A DNA stretch of 64,000 nt. Source: Shinella lacus. Lineage in GTDB: Bacteria; Pseudomonadota; Alphaproteobacteria; Rhizobiales; Rhizobiaceae. The DNA lies in assembly GCF_010994755.1 (NCBI RefSeq), contig NZ_WHSB02000001.1:558001-622000 (forward strand), given 5' to 3'. Position numbers and translations under genes: made by a program. A model generated the notes under the pieces. It ran no database searches, was not told where the DNA came from, and was given only the letters and a program-made list of their open reading frames with translations. Positions 18,761 through 28,135 of this stretch are shown piece after piece; within the stretch, counting starts at the first letter, position 1, and each line of letters opens with the position of its first letter.

Positions 18761-19684
18761 CTAGTCGGCATTGGCGCCCTGGAATTCCATCAAGCGGCGC
18801 CTCAGCCGCGGCAGGGCGAAATCGAGGAAGCTGCGCATTTTCAGCGGCATCTGGCCGCGCGCCACATGCACGACGTTCACCGGCGCCGGCTCCGGCTCGA
18901 ACGGCTCGAAAACGATCCGCAGGCTGCCGGCCTTGACGGCATCAGCGACCTGATAGTGGAACAGCCGTATGATGCCGACATGGAGGAGCGCTGCGCGAAT
19001 GGCAGCCTCGACGGTCGTGACCGAAAGGCGCGGCGCCATTGCGACCAGCGTGGCTGTCTTGGTCTGCGGATCGGCGAGCCGCCAGTTGGCGGAGGAACCG
19101 GGGCCATCGAGCACGATACAGGGCATCTCCTGCAACGCTGCCACCGTCTGCGGCACGCCGTGGACAGCCAGCAGTTCTGGGCTCGCACAGATAACAGTGC
19201 GCATCGAACCGACCGTCGTCGCGATCATCGCACTGTCGGGAAGCCTGCCGATGCGCACCGCCATGTCGACGTGGTCTTCCACCAGCTGGACGTTTCGATC
19301 GAGCAGTAGCAACCGAATGTTGATGTTGGGAAACAGGTCGAGGAAGTCGGCCACGATCGGCAGGACATGGAGCTGGCCGAACTGCACCGGCGCCGTGATG
19401 ACGAGCTCGCCTTTGGGCGCGGTAAATTCGCCCGAGACCTCGCGCTCCGCCTCATCCACCTGATCGATGATCCGCCGGGCGGCCGCAAGGTAGGTGACAC
19501 CGGCATCGGTCAGGCTCAGCTTGCGCGTGGTGCGGACCAGGAGTTTTGCCCCGAGCGCCCCCTCAAGGTCGGAAATCTTTCTGGCGACGGTCGTCAGCGG
19601 CACGCCCAGCCGTCTTGCGGCCGCCGAAAAGCTGCCGCTGTCGACGACGTCGATCAGCAGGGACATGGCACCGAGACGATCCAT
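18761..19684 (-). CDS. LysR-family transcriptional regulator
   Basis: A 307-aa regulator; the HTH is at about residues 5-62 (MSLLIDVVDSGSFSAAARRL, TTVARKISDLEGALGAKLLV). It belongs to the LysR subgroup with a short DNA-binding N-terminus and an effector domain (TAPVQFGQLHVLPIVADFLD). It is divergent from the FMN-type protein and the hydrolase, and a GGTTATAACC palindrome lies in the 105-base gap. It probably controls those two genes. Confidence 0.87.
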   Translation of the reverse strand: MDRLGAMSLLIDVVDSGSFSAAARRLGVPLTTVARKISDLEGALGAKLLVRTTRKLSLTDAGVTYLAAARRIIDQVDEAEREVSGEFTAPKGELVITAPVQFGQLHVLPIVADFLDLFPNINIRLLLLDRNVQLVEDHVDMAVRIGRLPDSAMIATTVGSMRTVICASPELLAVHGVPQTVAALQEMPCIVLDGPGSSANWRLADPQTKTATLVAMAPRLSVTTVEAAIRAALLHVGIIRLFHYQVADAVKAGSLRIVFEPFEPEPAPVNVVHVARGQMPLKMRSFLDFALPRLRRRLMEFQGANAD

Positions 19685-19706
19685 TCATATTCCCATTTTC
19701 CGGTTA

Positions 19707-19716
19707 GGTTATAACC
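19707..19716. promoter_or_regulatory. GGTTATAACC palindrome, candidate LysR site
   Basis: A perfect 10-bp palindrome 22 bases upstream of the LysR start and in the shared divergent promoter region. The preceding CGGTTA (19701-19706) repeats the GGTTA half-site. Confidence 0.45.
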
Positions 19717-19789
19717 AGAAATAGCCGATTATCCCAAAAACCGAAATGACTAAATTGACGTCGTCGAAGTCAATCCTCGGAGCGGGACC

Positions 19790-20404
19790 ATGGGCTACGG
19801 ATTTATGGACATTGCGGTGACGCCGAGCGTGCGCGCGGTGCAGGCCGAAATGGGAGCCGACGGCATCTGGTCGGACTTCCGGGGGCATCGGGAATTCGAC
19901 CGGTTCGGCGCAAACGAAAAAGCCTTCATCGCCGAGCGCGACAGCGTCTACATCGCCTCCGTGTCGGAAACCGGCTGGCCCTATGTCCAGCACCGCGGCG
20001 GCCCGCGCGGCTTCCTCAAGGTGATCGATGACCGGACCCTGGCCTTCGCGGACTACCGCGGCAACCGGCAGCACATCAGCACCGGGAATTTCGCGGCCAA
20101 CGACCGCGCCTGCCTCTTCCTGATGGATTATCCGAGACGGGCGCGCCTGAAGATCTATGCCCATGTCGAAAGGCTGGAGCTCGACGAGGATCCGGCGTTG
20201 ACCGAACTGGTTACGGATGGCCCGTACCGGGCGAAGCTCGAACGCATCTTCCGGCTCCGGCTCGAAGCCTTCGACTGGAACTGCCCGCAGCACATCGTTC
20301 CGCGGTTTACCGAAGACGAGGTCGCCAAGGCGGTCCAGCCGCTGCGCGATCGTCTCGCGCAACTGGAAGCGGAAAATGCCGAACTGAAAGCCCGGGCCGG
20401 CTGA
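19790..20404 (+). CDS. Pyridoxamine 5'-phosphate oxidase-like flavin-binding protein
   Basis: A 204-aa protein of the split-barrel flavin reductase/PNPOx-like superfamily: FIAERDSVYIASVSETGWPY followed by VQHRGGPRGFLKVIDD and GNRQHISTGNFAANDRACLF is the usual FMN-binding barrel. The C-terminus is a short charged helix (QLEAENAELKA) that may mediate dimer contacts. GGAGCGGGACC precedes the ATG at 19790. It sits 48 bases upstream of an alpha/beta hydrolase, with which it is probably co-transcribed under the divergent LysR. The substrate is unknown. Confidence 0.78.
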   Translation: MGYGFMDIAVTPSVRAVQAEMGADGIWSDFRGHREFDRFGANEKAFIAERDSVYIASVSETGWPYVQHRGGPRGFLKVIDDRTLAFADYRGNRQHISTGNFAANDRACLFLMDYPRRARLKIYAHVERLELDEDPALTELVTDGPYRAKLERIFRLRLEAFDWNCPQHIVPRFTEDEVAKAVQPLRDRLAQLEAENAELKARAG

Positions 20405-20452
20405 ATTGCGCCGGCTTCATCTCCACCGAAATCACCCTACTGGAGCACGACC

Positions 20453-21307
20453 ATGACCCATCCCACCTATCGCAGCGTCGATGTCGACGGCTTCGAGGTT
20501 TTCTATCGCGAGGCCGGCGATCCGGCGAAGCCGTCTCTTCTGTTGCTTCACGGCTTTCCGACATCCGGCCACATGTTCCGCGATCTCATCCCGCTGCTGG
20601 CGAAGGATTTCCATCTCGTGGCGCCGGATCTTCCGGGCTTCGGCCGCTCGGCGCTCCCCTCGCGTGATCAGTTCGCCTATACGTTCGACAACCTCGCCAA
20701 GGTGATCGGCCGCTTCACCGAGGTCGTCGGCCTCGAAAAGTTCGCCGTCTATGTCTTCGACTACGGCGCGCCGACCGGCTTGCGCCTGGCGATGGCCCAT
20801 CCGGAACGGATAACGGCAATCGTTTCCCAGAACGGCAACGCCTACACGGAAGGGCTGAGCGACGGGTGGAACCCGATCGAGCGGTACTGGCGCGAGCCGA
20901 CGGCGGAGAACCGCGAGGCGCTGCGCGGCATGCTCTCCGAGGACGCCATTCGCTGGCAATACGAACATGGCGTGTCCAATCCCGCACAGATTTCACCCGA
21001 CGGCATCGCGCTCGATCTCTTCTACTTGCAGCGTCCAGAGGCCGATGAAATCCAGCTCGACCTGATGCTGGATTATGCGAGCAACGTCGCCCTCTACCCT
21101 GCCTTCCAGGCCTACTTCCGGGAACATCAGCCGAGGCTTCTGGCGATCTGGGGCGACAAGGACCCCTTCTTCCTGCCGCCTGGCGCCGAGGCCTACAAGC
21201 GCGACCTCCCGAACGCCCAGGTCCAGTTCCTCGATACGGGCCACTTCGCGCTTGAAACGCATGCCAACGAGATCGCGGACGAGATCAGGGTCTTTCTCAA
21301 GGCCTGA
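20453..21307 (+). CDS. Alpha/beta hydrolase with an aspartate nucleophile (haloalkane dehalogenase/epoxide hydrolase type)
   Basis: A 284-aa alpha/beta-hydrolase: oxyanion HGFPTSG, DLPGFGRS loop, and the nucleophile elbow VFDYGAPTG, in which Asp (about D103) takes the place of the usual Ser. This is the signature of haloalkane dehalogenases, haloacetate dehalogenases and epoxide hydrolases. The late acid (WGDKDPFF) and His (DTGHFALE) complete the triad. The protein should hydrolyse a halogenated or epoxide substrate through an ester intermediate. It follows the FMN-type protein; a hairpin terminator follows it. Confidence 0.82.
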   Translation: MTHPTYRSVDVDGFEVFYREAGDPAKPSLLLLHGFPTSGHMFRDLIPLLAKDFHLVAPDLPGFGRSALPSRDQFAYTFDNLAKVIGRFTEVVGLEKFAVYVFDYGAPTGLRLAMAHPERITAIVSQNGNAYTEGLSDGWNPIERYWREPTAENREALRGMLSEDAIRWQYEHGVSNPAQISPDGIALDLFYLQRPEADEIQLDLMLDYASNVALYPAFQAYFREHQPRLLAIWGDKDPFFLPPGAEAYKRDLPNAQVQFLDTGHFALETHANEIADEIRVFLKA

Positions 21308-21316
21308 GACAGCGGC

Positions 21317-21349
21317 GAGCGCCGGCCGATCTTTCGTCCGGCGCTCTTT
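21317..21349 (+). terminator. Rho-independent terminator after the hydrolase
   Basis: Stem GAGCGCCGG (21317-21325) / CCGGCGCTC (21338-21346) with a 12-nt loop and a short TTT after it. It lies directly behind the hydrolase stop and before the convergent gamma-glutamyltransferase. Confidence 0.6.
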
Positions 21350-21354
21350 GCCCA

Positions 21355-22947
21355 TCAAAGGCCGAGCGCGATGCCGTCCTTGCGCGATTCGGACCCGCCG
21401 GTCAGCGTGCCGTTCTCCCAATCGATGCGGATCGCCTGCGCGCCGCCGATGGGGTCCTCCGCCGGGACGATCGCGAAGCCGCGCCGGCGGAGTTCGTCGG
21501 CGGCCGCCGCCGGCAGCGTATGTTCGGCTTCGACCTGCGTGCCGTCGGATTTCGGGATCAAGCGCGGCAGGTCGATCGCCTCCTGCAAATCCATGCCGTA
21601 GTCGAACACCTTGGAAATCAGGTGTGCATGGCCCATGGCCTGGTAATAGCCGCCCATCACGCCGAAGGGCATCTCGACCCTGCCGGCGCGCGTCACCATG
21701 CCGGGGATGATCGTGTGCAGCGGCCGCTTCAGCGGCGCCACGACATTCCGATGGCCGGGTTTCAGCGAGAAACTCTGGCCGCGATTGTGCAGGACCACGC
21801 CCGAGCGCGGCGCGACGAGACCCGTGCCGAAACTGTCGAAGACCGAGTTGATGAAGCTGACGGCGTTGCGATCGCGGTCCACCACGGAAATATAGACCGT
21901 GTCGCGATGCAGCGGCATGTCGAAGGGCGGCAGGTCGGTAAGCGCGCGGCGAAGGTCGATCATGCCGGCAAGCCGGTCGGCGAGCGCCTCCGACAGGAAC
22001 TCCTCCACCGGCACGTCCACCTTGTCCGGGTCGGCAAGCCAGACGTCGCGTGCGGCATAGGCGAGCCGTGTCGCCTCGATCTCGATATGCAGCCGGTCGG
22101 GCGATTGCGGATCGCCCTTCGCCTCGAAACGGCTCAGGATGTTGAGGATCAGGAGCGCGACGATGCCCTGGCCATTCGGCGGGCATTCGTGGATCGTGTA
22201 TCCGCGAAAATCGGTGGTGACCGGCGTGACATAGGCCCCACGCGCCGTCGCAAAATCCTCCATCGTATGGAGCCCGCCGTGCGAACGGAGATAGGAGACC
22301 ATGTCTTCCGCGACGGGGCCGGTGTAGAAGCCGTCGCGGCCATCGACCGCGATCCGCTTCAGCGTTTCGGCAAGTTCCGGCTGGCGGTGGACCTCACCGA
22401 TTTTCGGCGCGCGGCCGGCGGGCAGGAAGATGCGCGCGGCGGTCGGATCAGCCGCCAATAGCCCCTCCTCCAGCGACCAATCGCGATGCACCCGCGGCGT
22501 GATCGCATAGCCTTCCGCGGCAAAGCGGATTGCCGGGGCCAGGACATCGGCGAACGGAAGTCGGCCATGGTCGGTGTGAAGTTGCACCCAGGCATCGATG
22601 GCGCCGGGAATGGTCACCGCCGCCGGGGACTGGCGCGGCACCTCGGTGAGGCCCCGCTCGGTAAACCAGTCGAGCGTCAGGGCCGCCGGCGTGCGGCCGG
22701 AGCCGTTATAGGCGACGACCTTGTCGGAGCCCTCCGGCGCGAACAGCACGAAACAGTCCCCGCCGATGCCGGTCGAGCCGGGCTCGACGGCGCATTGCAC
22801 GGCGGACGCGGCAATGGCCGCATCCATGGCATTGCCGCCGGCCTCCATGATCTGCAAGGCCGTCAGCGTCGCGGACGGATGCGATGTCGCCGCCATCGCC
22901 TGGCGGGACACGGCGACGGACCGCGTCGGCTTCTCGAAATTGCGCAT
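21355..22947 (-). CDS. ggt: Gamma-glutamyltransferase family protein
   Basis: A 530-aa Ntn-hydrolase: the N-terminal half has NAMDAAIAASAVQCAVEPGSTGIGGD, and the self-cleavage site is seen at HRDTVYISVVDRDRNAVS, with the nucleophile Thr at about T350 (equivalent to TTH-SVVD in GGT). No signal peptide is evident, so it may be cytoplasmic or exported unconventionally. It would hydrolyse or transfer gamma-glutamyl groups from glutathione or related amides; some family members are acylases. A FadR-type GntR gene lies just upstream on the same strand. Confidence 0.88.
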   Translation of the reverse strand: MRNFEKPTRSVAVSRQAMAATSHPSATLTALQIMEAGGNAMDAAIAASAVQCAVEPGSTGIGGDCFVLFAPEGSDKVVAYNGSGRTPAALTLDWFTERGLTEVPRQSPAAVTIPGAIDAWVQLHTDHGRLPFADVLAPAIRFAAEGYAITPRVHRDWSLEEGLLAADPTAARIFLPAGRAPKIGEVHRQPELAETLKRIAVDGRDGFYTGPVAEDMVSYLRSHGGLHTMEDFATARGAYVTPVTTDFRGYTIHECPPNGQGIVALLILNILSRFEAKGDPQSPDRLHIEIEATRLAYAARDVWLADPDKVDVPVEEFLSEALADRLAGMIDLRRALTDLPPFDMPLHRDTVYISVVDRDRNAVSFINSVFDSFGTGLVAPRSGVVLHNRGQSFSLKPGHRNVVAPLKRPLHTIIPGMVTRAGRVEMPFGVMGGYYQAMGHAHLISKVFDYGMDLQEAIDLPRLIPKSDGTQVEAEHTLPAAAADELRRRGFAIVPAEDPIGGAQAIRIDWENGTLTGGSESRKDGIALGL

Positions 22948-22994
22948 GCTGTTCCTCTTCTTCGTATGACGGTCAGAATCGCCAGCGGCCGGTG

Positions 22995-23669
22995 TCAGCG
23001 CCGGCTCGGGGTCGCGAAGTCGGCGAGCAGGGGTGCCGTGCCGAGAATATGCTCCTGCATCATTTGCTCGGCGTGGCGCGCATCGCCCGACCGCAGTGCC
23101 GCGATCAACGCCGCGTGCTCCTCCCGGGCGGAGAGCGGCTTGTCGACATAGTCGAACCAGATGCGCATGTAGGGCTCGATAACCACATGCAGCGCCGAGA
23201 TCTGGTGGATGAGTTTCGGCCGGGCGCTCAGCGCATAGATCCGGCCGTGAAACTCCTGGTGGCGCACGACCCAGTCGTTGCTGCCGCTCTGGCCGGCGCG
23301 CTCCATGCGCGCGAGCAGCCGCTCAAGCTCATCCAGCACGTCCTCGTCGATGCGGGGAACCGCGAGGCGCACGGCAAGCCCCTCCAGCACGGAGCGCATC
23401 TCGAAGGCTTCGTACAATTCATCGAGCGTGAGGCCCGCGACGATGCAGCCGCGGTTGGGGCGCAGCACCACGAGACCATCCGAGGCAAGCCGCCGAAAGG
23501 CCTCGCGAACCGGCATGCGGCTCATGCGAATCTCGGCGGCGATATCCTCGGGGATCAGCCGTTCGCCCGCCTTGTAGCGGCCGAGACGCAGCGCCTGCTG
23601 GACATGGCGATAGGCCTCTTCCTCCGCGGTCGCGGCGGAATTCGGCTGGCTGGAGAAACCTGCGGACAT
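22995..23669 (-). CDS. GntR-family (FCD) transcriptional regulator
   Basis: A 224-aa FadR-subfamily regulator. The winged HTH is at about residues 15-75 (EAYRHVQQALRLGRYKAGER, SRMPVREAFRRLASDGLVVL); the C-terminal FCD all-helical ligand domain has the His/Asp metal positions typical of the group (HQEFHGRIYALS). It is 47 bases upstream of ggt and probably controls it. Confidence 0.87.
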   Translation of the reverse strand: MSAGFSSQPNSAATAEEEAYRHVQQALRLGRYKAGERLIPEDIAAEIRMSRMPVREAFRRLASDGLVVLRPNRGCIVAGLTLDELYEAFEMRSVLEGLAVRLAVPRIDEDVLDELERLLARMERAGQSGSNDWVVRHQEFHGRIYALSARPKLIHQISALHVVIEPYMRIWFDYVDKPLSAREEHAALIAALRSGDARHAEQMMQEHILGTAPLLADFATPSRR

Positions 23670-23752
23670 GGCATAAGACCGAAAAGTATTTTTGTATCCA
23701 CTTATCCAATCACCGACGGATATGCGCCGTCAAGCCGGATGCGACGAAATCG

Positions 23753-24622
23753 TCAGTCGGGGCTGGACGTCGGGACAAACCCTTTGACGAACCGCTCCCG
23801 CACCCGGTGGGAGAAGGCCGAGACGGTGGCGCGGTCGGCTGAAGCCGCGGTGACGAGCGCGAACTCGACATCCTCCAGAACCGGCAGGTGGGGCGGGACG
23901 ATCTCGCGAAGCCCGGCCGGGGCGAGGCTGCGCGGCTGCACGAGCACGCCCATGCCGGCCCGCGCCGCTGCGGTCAGCCCGCTAAGGCTGTGACACGAGC
24001 AGACGATGCGCCACGGCGTGCCGCTGCGCTCCAGCGCTTCCATCAGCAGGATCCGGGTGAGGCTTGGCGGCGGGAAGACGATTAGCGGGAGGACGGGTTT
24101 CGCAAGCACGGCCTCGGGATCGCTCGCCAGCCAGACGAGCGGCTCGCGCAGCACCCCGTCGCCCCGCCTGTCGCCGATCCTGCGCTTGGCCATGACGAGA
24201 TCGAGCTCGCCGCGGTCCTGCATTTCGGCGAGCGACTTCGACAGCGCAACCGAAAGCTGGAGATCGACCGAGGGATAATCGGCGATGAAGTCCTCCAGCA
24301 ATCCCGGTAGCTGCCCGCTCACCAGGTCCTCCGAAACGCCGAGCCGGAAGACACCGCGCGGCGTATCGGCCTCGAACTGGGCAACGGCCTGGCGCTCCAG
24401 CGCCAGAAGCTGCCGGGCGTGCGGCAGCAGGGCCTCTCCATCGGGGGTGAGCCGAACCGTATGCGTGTCGCGATGGACGAGCCGCCGGCGCAGGCTGCGC
24501 TCCAGCCGTTGCAGATGCTGGCTGACGGTCGACTGGCCGAGGTCCAGCCGCTCGGCGGCGAGCGTGAAGCTCTTGAGCTGGGCCACCGTCACGAAGCTGC
24601 GCAACTGCACCATATCAAGCAT
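23753..24622 (-). CDS. LysR-family transcriptional regulator
   Basis: A 289-aa regulator from the ATG at 24622 (MLDMVQLRSFVTVAQLKSFT), preferred over an ATG 11 codons earlier because GAGG precedes it and it fits the family's usual N-terminus. The HTH covers about residues 4-62. It is divergent from the SBF-type transporter, with 93 bases between starts, and probably regulates it. Confidence 0.86.
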   Translation of the reverse strand: MLDMVQLRSFVTVAQLKSFTLAAERLDLGQSTVSQHLQRLERSLRRRLVHRDTHTVRLTPDGEALLPHARQLLALERQAVAQFEADTPRGVFRLGVSEDLVSGQLPGLLEDFIADYPSVDLQLSVALSKSLAEMQDRGELDLVMAKRRIGDRRGDGVLREPLVWLASDPEAVLAKPVLPLIVFPPPSLTRILLMEALERSGTPWRIVCSCHSLSGLTAAARAGMGVLVQPRSLAPAGLREIVPPHLPVLEDVEFALVTAASADRATVSAFSHRVRERFVKGFVPTSSPD

Positions 24623-24715
24623 ATCGCGATCCTCGATAACTGTTATTCCTTGCATTGTGAATCAGGATATCAAAGATCGGCAGCCTGTCGAGACTGATGG
24701 ATCCGGACCGCCCCC

Positions 24716-25690
24716 ATGAAAAGCCTGCTCCCCGATACCTTCACCCTGCTTCTCATCGCCGCCGTGGGCCTCGCGTCCCTCCTGCCGATTTCCGGAGAGC
24801 CGGCGGCATGGTTCGGCATTGCCACCAATATCGCGATCGCCGGCCTTTTCTTCCTGCACGGCGCGCGCCTTTCCACCGACGTGGTGATTGCCGGCTTCCT
24901 GCACTGGCGGTTGCAAATCTTCATTCTGGCGACCACCTTCGTGGTGTTCCCGCTGCTCGGCCTCGGCCTCGGCGTCCTGTCGCCCTGGCTGATCCCGCAA
25001 CCGCTCTATCTCGGCCTGCTTTTCCTGTGTGTGCTGCCGTCGACGGTACAGTCGTCGATCGCCTTCACGTCCATTGCCGGCGGCAACGTGCCGGCGGCGA
25101 TCTGCGCCGCCTCGACCTCCAACATCCTCGGCATCTTCCTGACGCCGGCCCTCGTCGCCATGCTGTTTTCCGCCGGTGGCCATGTCGGCGTGTCGTTCGA
25201 CATGGTCTGGAAGATCATGCTCCAGCTCTTCCTGCCCTTCGTGGCCGGCCAGCTCTTGCAACCCTTCATCGGCAAATGGGTGCGCGCGCGCAAATCATTG
25301 CTCACGCCCTTCGACCGTGGCTCCATTTTGATGGTCGTCTATCTCGCCTTCTCGGATGCGGTGACGGAGGGCGTGTGGCACCAGCTGGAGGCACAGGACC
25401 TGGCCATGCTCGTCGCGCTGGACGCCCTGCTGCTCGTGGTCGTGCTCCTCATCACCAGCCTTGGCGCAAAACTCTTCGGCTTCAACCGCGAGGACCGCAT
25501 CACCGCCGTCTTCTGCGGCTCGAAGAAAAGCCTGGCGAGCGGCGTGCCGATGGCAGGCGTCATCTTCGCTGGCCAGCCGATCGGTGCGATCGTCCTGCCG
25601 CTGATGCTGTTTCACCAGATCCAGCTGATGGTCTGCGCGTGGCTCGCCCGAATCTATGCCGAGCGCAAGGCCGCTGCGATCGCCGCCTAG
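24716..25690 (+). CDS. SBF-like (bile acid:sodium symporter fold) transporter
   Basis: A 324-aa integral membrane protein with about ten hydrophobic helices, of the SBF-like/PF13593 type (ALYFFLHGARLS-like first half; LCVLPSTVQSSIAFTSIAGGN; FCGSKKSLASGVPMAGVIF with the conserved crossover region). These proteins move organic anions or metabolites, often with sodium. It is regulated in all likelihood by the divergent LysR. The stop overlaps the convergent kinase gene by 4 bases. The substrate is not predicted. Confidence 0.85.
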   Translation: MKSLLPDTFTLLLIAAVGLASLLPISGEPAAWFGIATNIAIAGLFFLHGARLSTDVVIAGFLHWRLQIFILATTFVVFPLLGLGLGVLSPWLIPQPLYLGLLFLCVLPSTVQSSIAFTSIAGGNVPAAICAASTSNILGIFLTPALVAMLFSAGGHVGVSFDMVWKIMLQLFLPFVAGQLLQPFIGKWVRARKSLLTPFDRGSILMVVYLAFSDAVTEGVWHQLEAQDLAMLVALDALLLVVVLLITSLGAKLFGFNREDRITAVFCGSKKSLASGVPMAGVIFAGQPIGAIVLPLMLFHQIQLMVCAWLARIYAERKAAAIAA

Positions 25691-27318
25691 CGGATTTCGC
25701 GGCTCAACGCCTGAAGCCGGGTGAAGGCATCGTATCGCTTGACGTGACGGGCGGCTGTTTCGCCGTCCGCCGGGTGATAGGTCCGATCGGTCTTTGAAAG
25801 TTCAGCCATCGCCGCACCGACATCCGGGAAGGCGCCACCCGCGACGCTGCCGAGAATGGCGGCGCCGAGCAGGACGGGTTCTTCGGCGCGGGTTGCCAGC
25901 AGCGGTTTTCCGGTGGCGTCAGCGAGGAGCTGGCGCACGAGATCGAGCTGGCCGGCACCGCCGCTGATGACGATCTTGTCGACCGGTGCGCCGGCCGCCG
26001 TCTGCGTTTCGATGATCTGGCGCAGGCCGTAGCCGATGCCGCAGAGGCCGGCGATGTAGAGCGAGACGAGGTTGTCGAGGTCACGCTCCATGCCGAGGCC
26101 GACGATCGCCGCACGGGCATGCGGATCGGCGAAGGGCGCACGGTTGCCGAGGAATTCCGGCACGACATGCACGCCGTCAGCCAGTTCCACCACGGCGGAG
26201 AGCGTTTTTGCCTTTTCAGCCGCAAGTTCAGCCAGCAGAACAGGCAGCGATAGGCTGCGTGTCTTTGCCAGTGCGGCCGCTTCACCAGCCGCCGGATGGA
26301 AGGAGAGAAGCTGCTCGATGGCGGCACCGGCCGCCGACTGTCCCCCCTCGTTCAGCCACATGCCGGGCACCATGGCGGAGAAATAAGGCCCCCAGACGCC
26401 CGGCACGAAGACCGGCTCATGGGTCGAGGTCATGGTGCAGGAGGACGTGCCGAAGACATAGCCGAGATTGTTTTCCGGCGGGCCATCGACGCCCACCGTA
26501 CCGATCCCGCCCGCATGGGCGTCGATCATGCCGGCGCCGACCGGCGTACCGGCGGCAAGGCCGAGCTCTTCCGCCGCGCGGGCGGTGAGGCCGTTGCCGA
26601 GCGGCGTGCCGGGTTCGACGACGCGCTGGCCGATGCGGGCAAAATCCTCGTCTGCCAGAATGCCGAGGCCGATTTCGCGGAAATAGCTCGGGTCCCAACG
26701 CTTCTCATGCGCCAGATAGGTCCACTTGCAGGTGACCGTGCAAGTGGACCGGGCGAGATCGCCCGTCGCGCGCCAGGTGAGGAAGTCCGCCAGGTCGAAG
26801 AACTGCCAGGCGGCGTCGAAAACCTGCGGACGGTTTTCCTTGAGCCAGAGCAGTTTCGGCGTTTCCATCTCCGGCGAGATACGGCCGCCGACATAGCGCA
26901 GGACCTCGTGGCCCAGCGCGTTGATGCGCTCGACCTGATCGACGGCCCGGTGGTCCATCCAGACGATGATGTCGCGCTCGGGATTTTCCGATGGCCCGAC
27001 GGGCAACGGCGCACCATCCTCGCCGAGCACGACCAGCGAGCAGGTCGCATCGAAGCCGACGCCGGCGATCTGTTCCGGCGCCACACCGGCCTTGGCGACC
27101 GCCTCGCGCACCGACGCGCAGACCGCCGCCCAGATTTCCGTGCTCGACTGCTCGACCACCGCGCCCGCCTCGCGAAACAGCGAGATGTCGCGCTTGCCGG
27201 AGGCCAGCATGCGGCCGGTCAGATCGAAGAGGCCGGCTCTGGCGCTTCCCGTGCCGACATCGACGCCGATCAGGTAGCGTTCGCCGCCCGCGGGGCGTGC
27301 GGAGGAAGGGGTGCTCAT
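25687..27318 (-). CDS. FGGY-family carbohydrate kinase, probable D-ribulokinase
   Basis: A 543-aa FGGY kinase: N-terminal ATP/phosphate loop LIGVDVGTGSARAGLFD, sugar-binding region WMDHRAVDQ, C-terminal adenosine motif ISGGAGQLDLVRQLLADATG. It is the last gene of an operon with ribitol dehydrogenase, whose product D-ribulose would be its substrate (D-ribulose to D-ribulose 5-phosphate). The assignment to D-ribulose comes mostly from that neighbour; the family also includes kinases for other pentuloses. The start at 27318 fits the family length. Confidence 0.82.
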   Translation of the reverse strand: MSTPSSARPAGGERYLIGVDVGTGSARAGLFDLTGRMLASGKRDISLFREAGAVVEQSSTEIWAAVCASVREAVAKAGVAPEQIAGVGFDATCSLVVLGEDGAPLPVGPSENPERDIIVWMDHRAVDQVERINALGHEVLRYVGGRISPEMETPKLLWLKENRPQVFDAAWQFFDLADFLTWRATGDLARSTCTVTCKWTYLAHEKRWDPSYFREIGLGILADEDFARIGQRVVEPGTPLGNGLTARAAEELGLAAGTPVGAGMIDAHAGGIGTVGVDGPPENNLGYVFGTSSCTMTSTHEPVFVPGVWGPYFSAMVPGMWLNEGGQSAAGAAIEQLLSFHPAAGEAAALAKTRSLSLPVLLAELAAEKAKTLSAVVELADGVHVVPEFLGNRAPFADPHARAAIVGLGMERDLDNLVSLYIAGLCGIGYGLRQIIETQTAAGAPVDKIVISGGAGQLDLVRQLLADATGKPLLATRAEEPVLLGAAILGSVAGGAFPDVGAAMAELSKTDRTYHPADGETAARHVKRYDAFTRLQALSREIR

Positions 27319-27350
27319 GGGGTCTACCGCCTGAAATCGGGAACTTTCTT

Positions 27351-27375
27351 GGCGGGCGGCCTCATGCCGCCCGCC
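27351..27375 (-). other. Intercistronic hairpin between ribitol dehydrogenase and kinase
   Basis: GGCGGGCGGC (27351-27360) / GCCGCCCGCC (27366-27375), a perfect 10-bp stem with 5-nt loop, 6 bases beyond the dehydrogenase stop. No T-run follows on the minus strand, so it is likely a stability or attenuation element rather than a full terminator. Confidence 0.5.
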
Positions 27376-27381
27376 GCTCGC

Positions 27382-28110
27382 TTAGAGATCGACGCTGTTG
27401 GGCAGGATGACCAGATCGCGGATCGTGACATTGCGCGGCCGGGTCAGCATGAAGAGCACGGCATCGGCCACTTCCTTCGGCTGCATCAGGCTGCCATTGG
27501 CCAGCGCCTCGTCCATCTTCTCCTTCGGCCAGTCGTCGAGCAGCGCCGTCACCACCGGCCCCGGCAGGACTGCGCCGACGCGCACGCCATGCTGCGAAAC
27601 CTGGCGGCGGGTCGAGTGCACGAAGGCCTGCACGGCGAACTTGGAGGCCGTGTAGATCGGCTCCCAGATGACGGGCACGACACCGGCGATCGAGCTGGTG
27701 AACAGGATGTCGCCCGTCTTCTGCTCGATCATATAGGGCAGCACCGCATGGACGGAGCGGAAAGCGGCATTGATGTTGAGGTTCAGCATGCGGTCCCAGG
27801 CGTCCGGATCGCCCTCCGCCACCGGGCCGCCGATATAGGCACCGGCATTGGCGTGGAAGACGTCGAGCCCGCCGGCAATCTCCAGGATACGCGGCAGCAT
27901 GCCGGACACCTCGGCCGGCTTCAGCAGGTCCACGACGAGCGGCAGGGCATTGGGACCCAGCTCCTTGCAGAGCTGTTCCAGCTTGTCCTGCGCCCGATCG
28001 ACGAGCACCACCTTCGCGCCTTCGGCAAGCAAGGTCCTGGCGCATTCGAGGCCGATGCCGGATGCGGCACCCGTGATGGCGGCAATCTTGCCCTTCATGA
28101 GGTCAGCCAT
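27382..28110 (-). CDS. rbtD: Ribitol 2-dehydrogenase (SDR family)
   Basis: A 242-aa classical short-chain dehydrogenase: [14 protein letters not shown] cofactor motif, NAG, catalytic Ser and YTASK. Long stretches such as [19 protein letters not shown] and [20 protein letters not shown] agree closely, from memory, with Klebsiella ribitol dehydrogenase, which makes the substrate call unusually strong for an SDR. It oxidises ribitol to D-ribulose with NAD. It sits between the ABC permease and the kinase in a single operon. Confidence 0.9.
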   Translation of the reverse strand: MADLMKGKIAAITGAASGIGLECARTLLAEGAKVVLVDRAQDKLEQLCKELGPNALPLVVDLLKPAEVSGMLPRILEIAGGLDVFHANAGAYIGGPVAEGDPDAWDRMLNLNINAAFRSVHAVLPYMIEQKTGDILFTSSIAGVVPVIWEPIYTASKFAVQAFVHSTRRQVSQHGVRVGAVLPGPVVTALLDDWPKEKMDEALANGSLMQPKEVADAVLFMLTRPRNVTIRDLVILPNSVDL

Positions 28111-28135
28111 GGTCTATAACTCCATTCAATATGCG

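Noticed and set aside
26296-28119. 607-codon open frame on the plus strand opposite the kinase and ribitol dehydrogenase
   Set aside because: Antisense to two well-supported genes; composition typical of a shadow frame.
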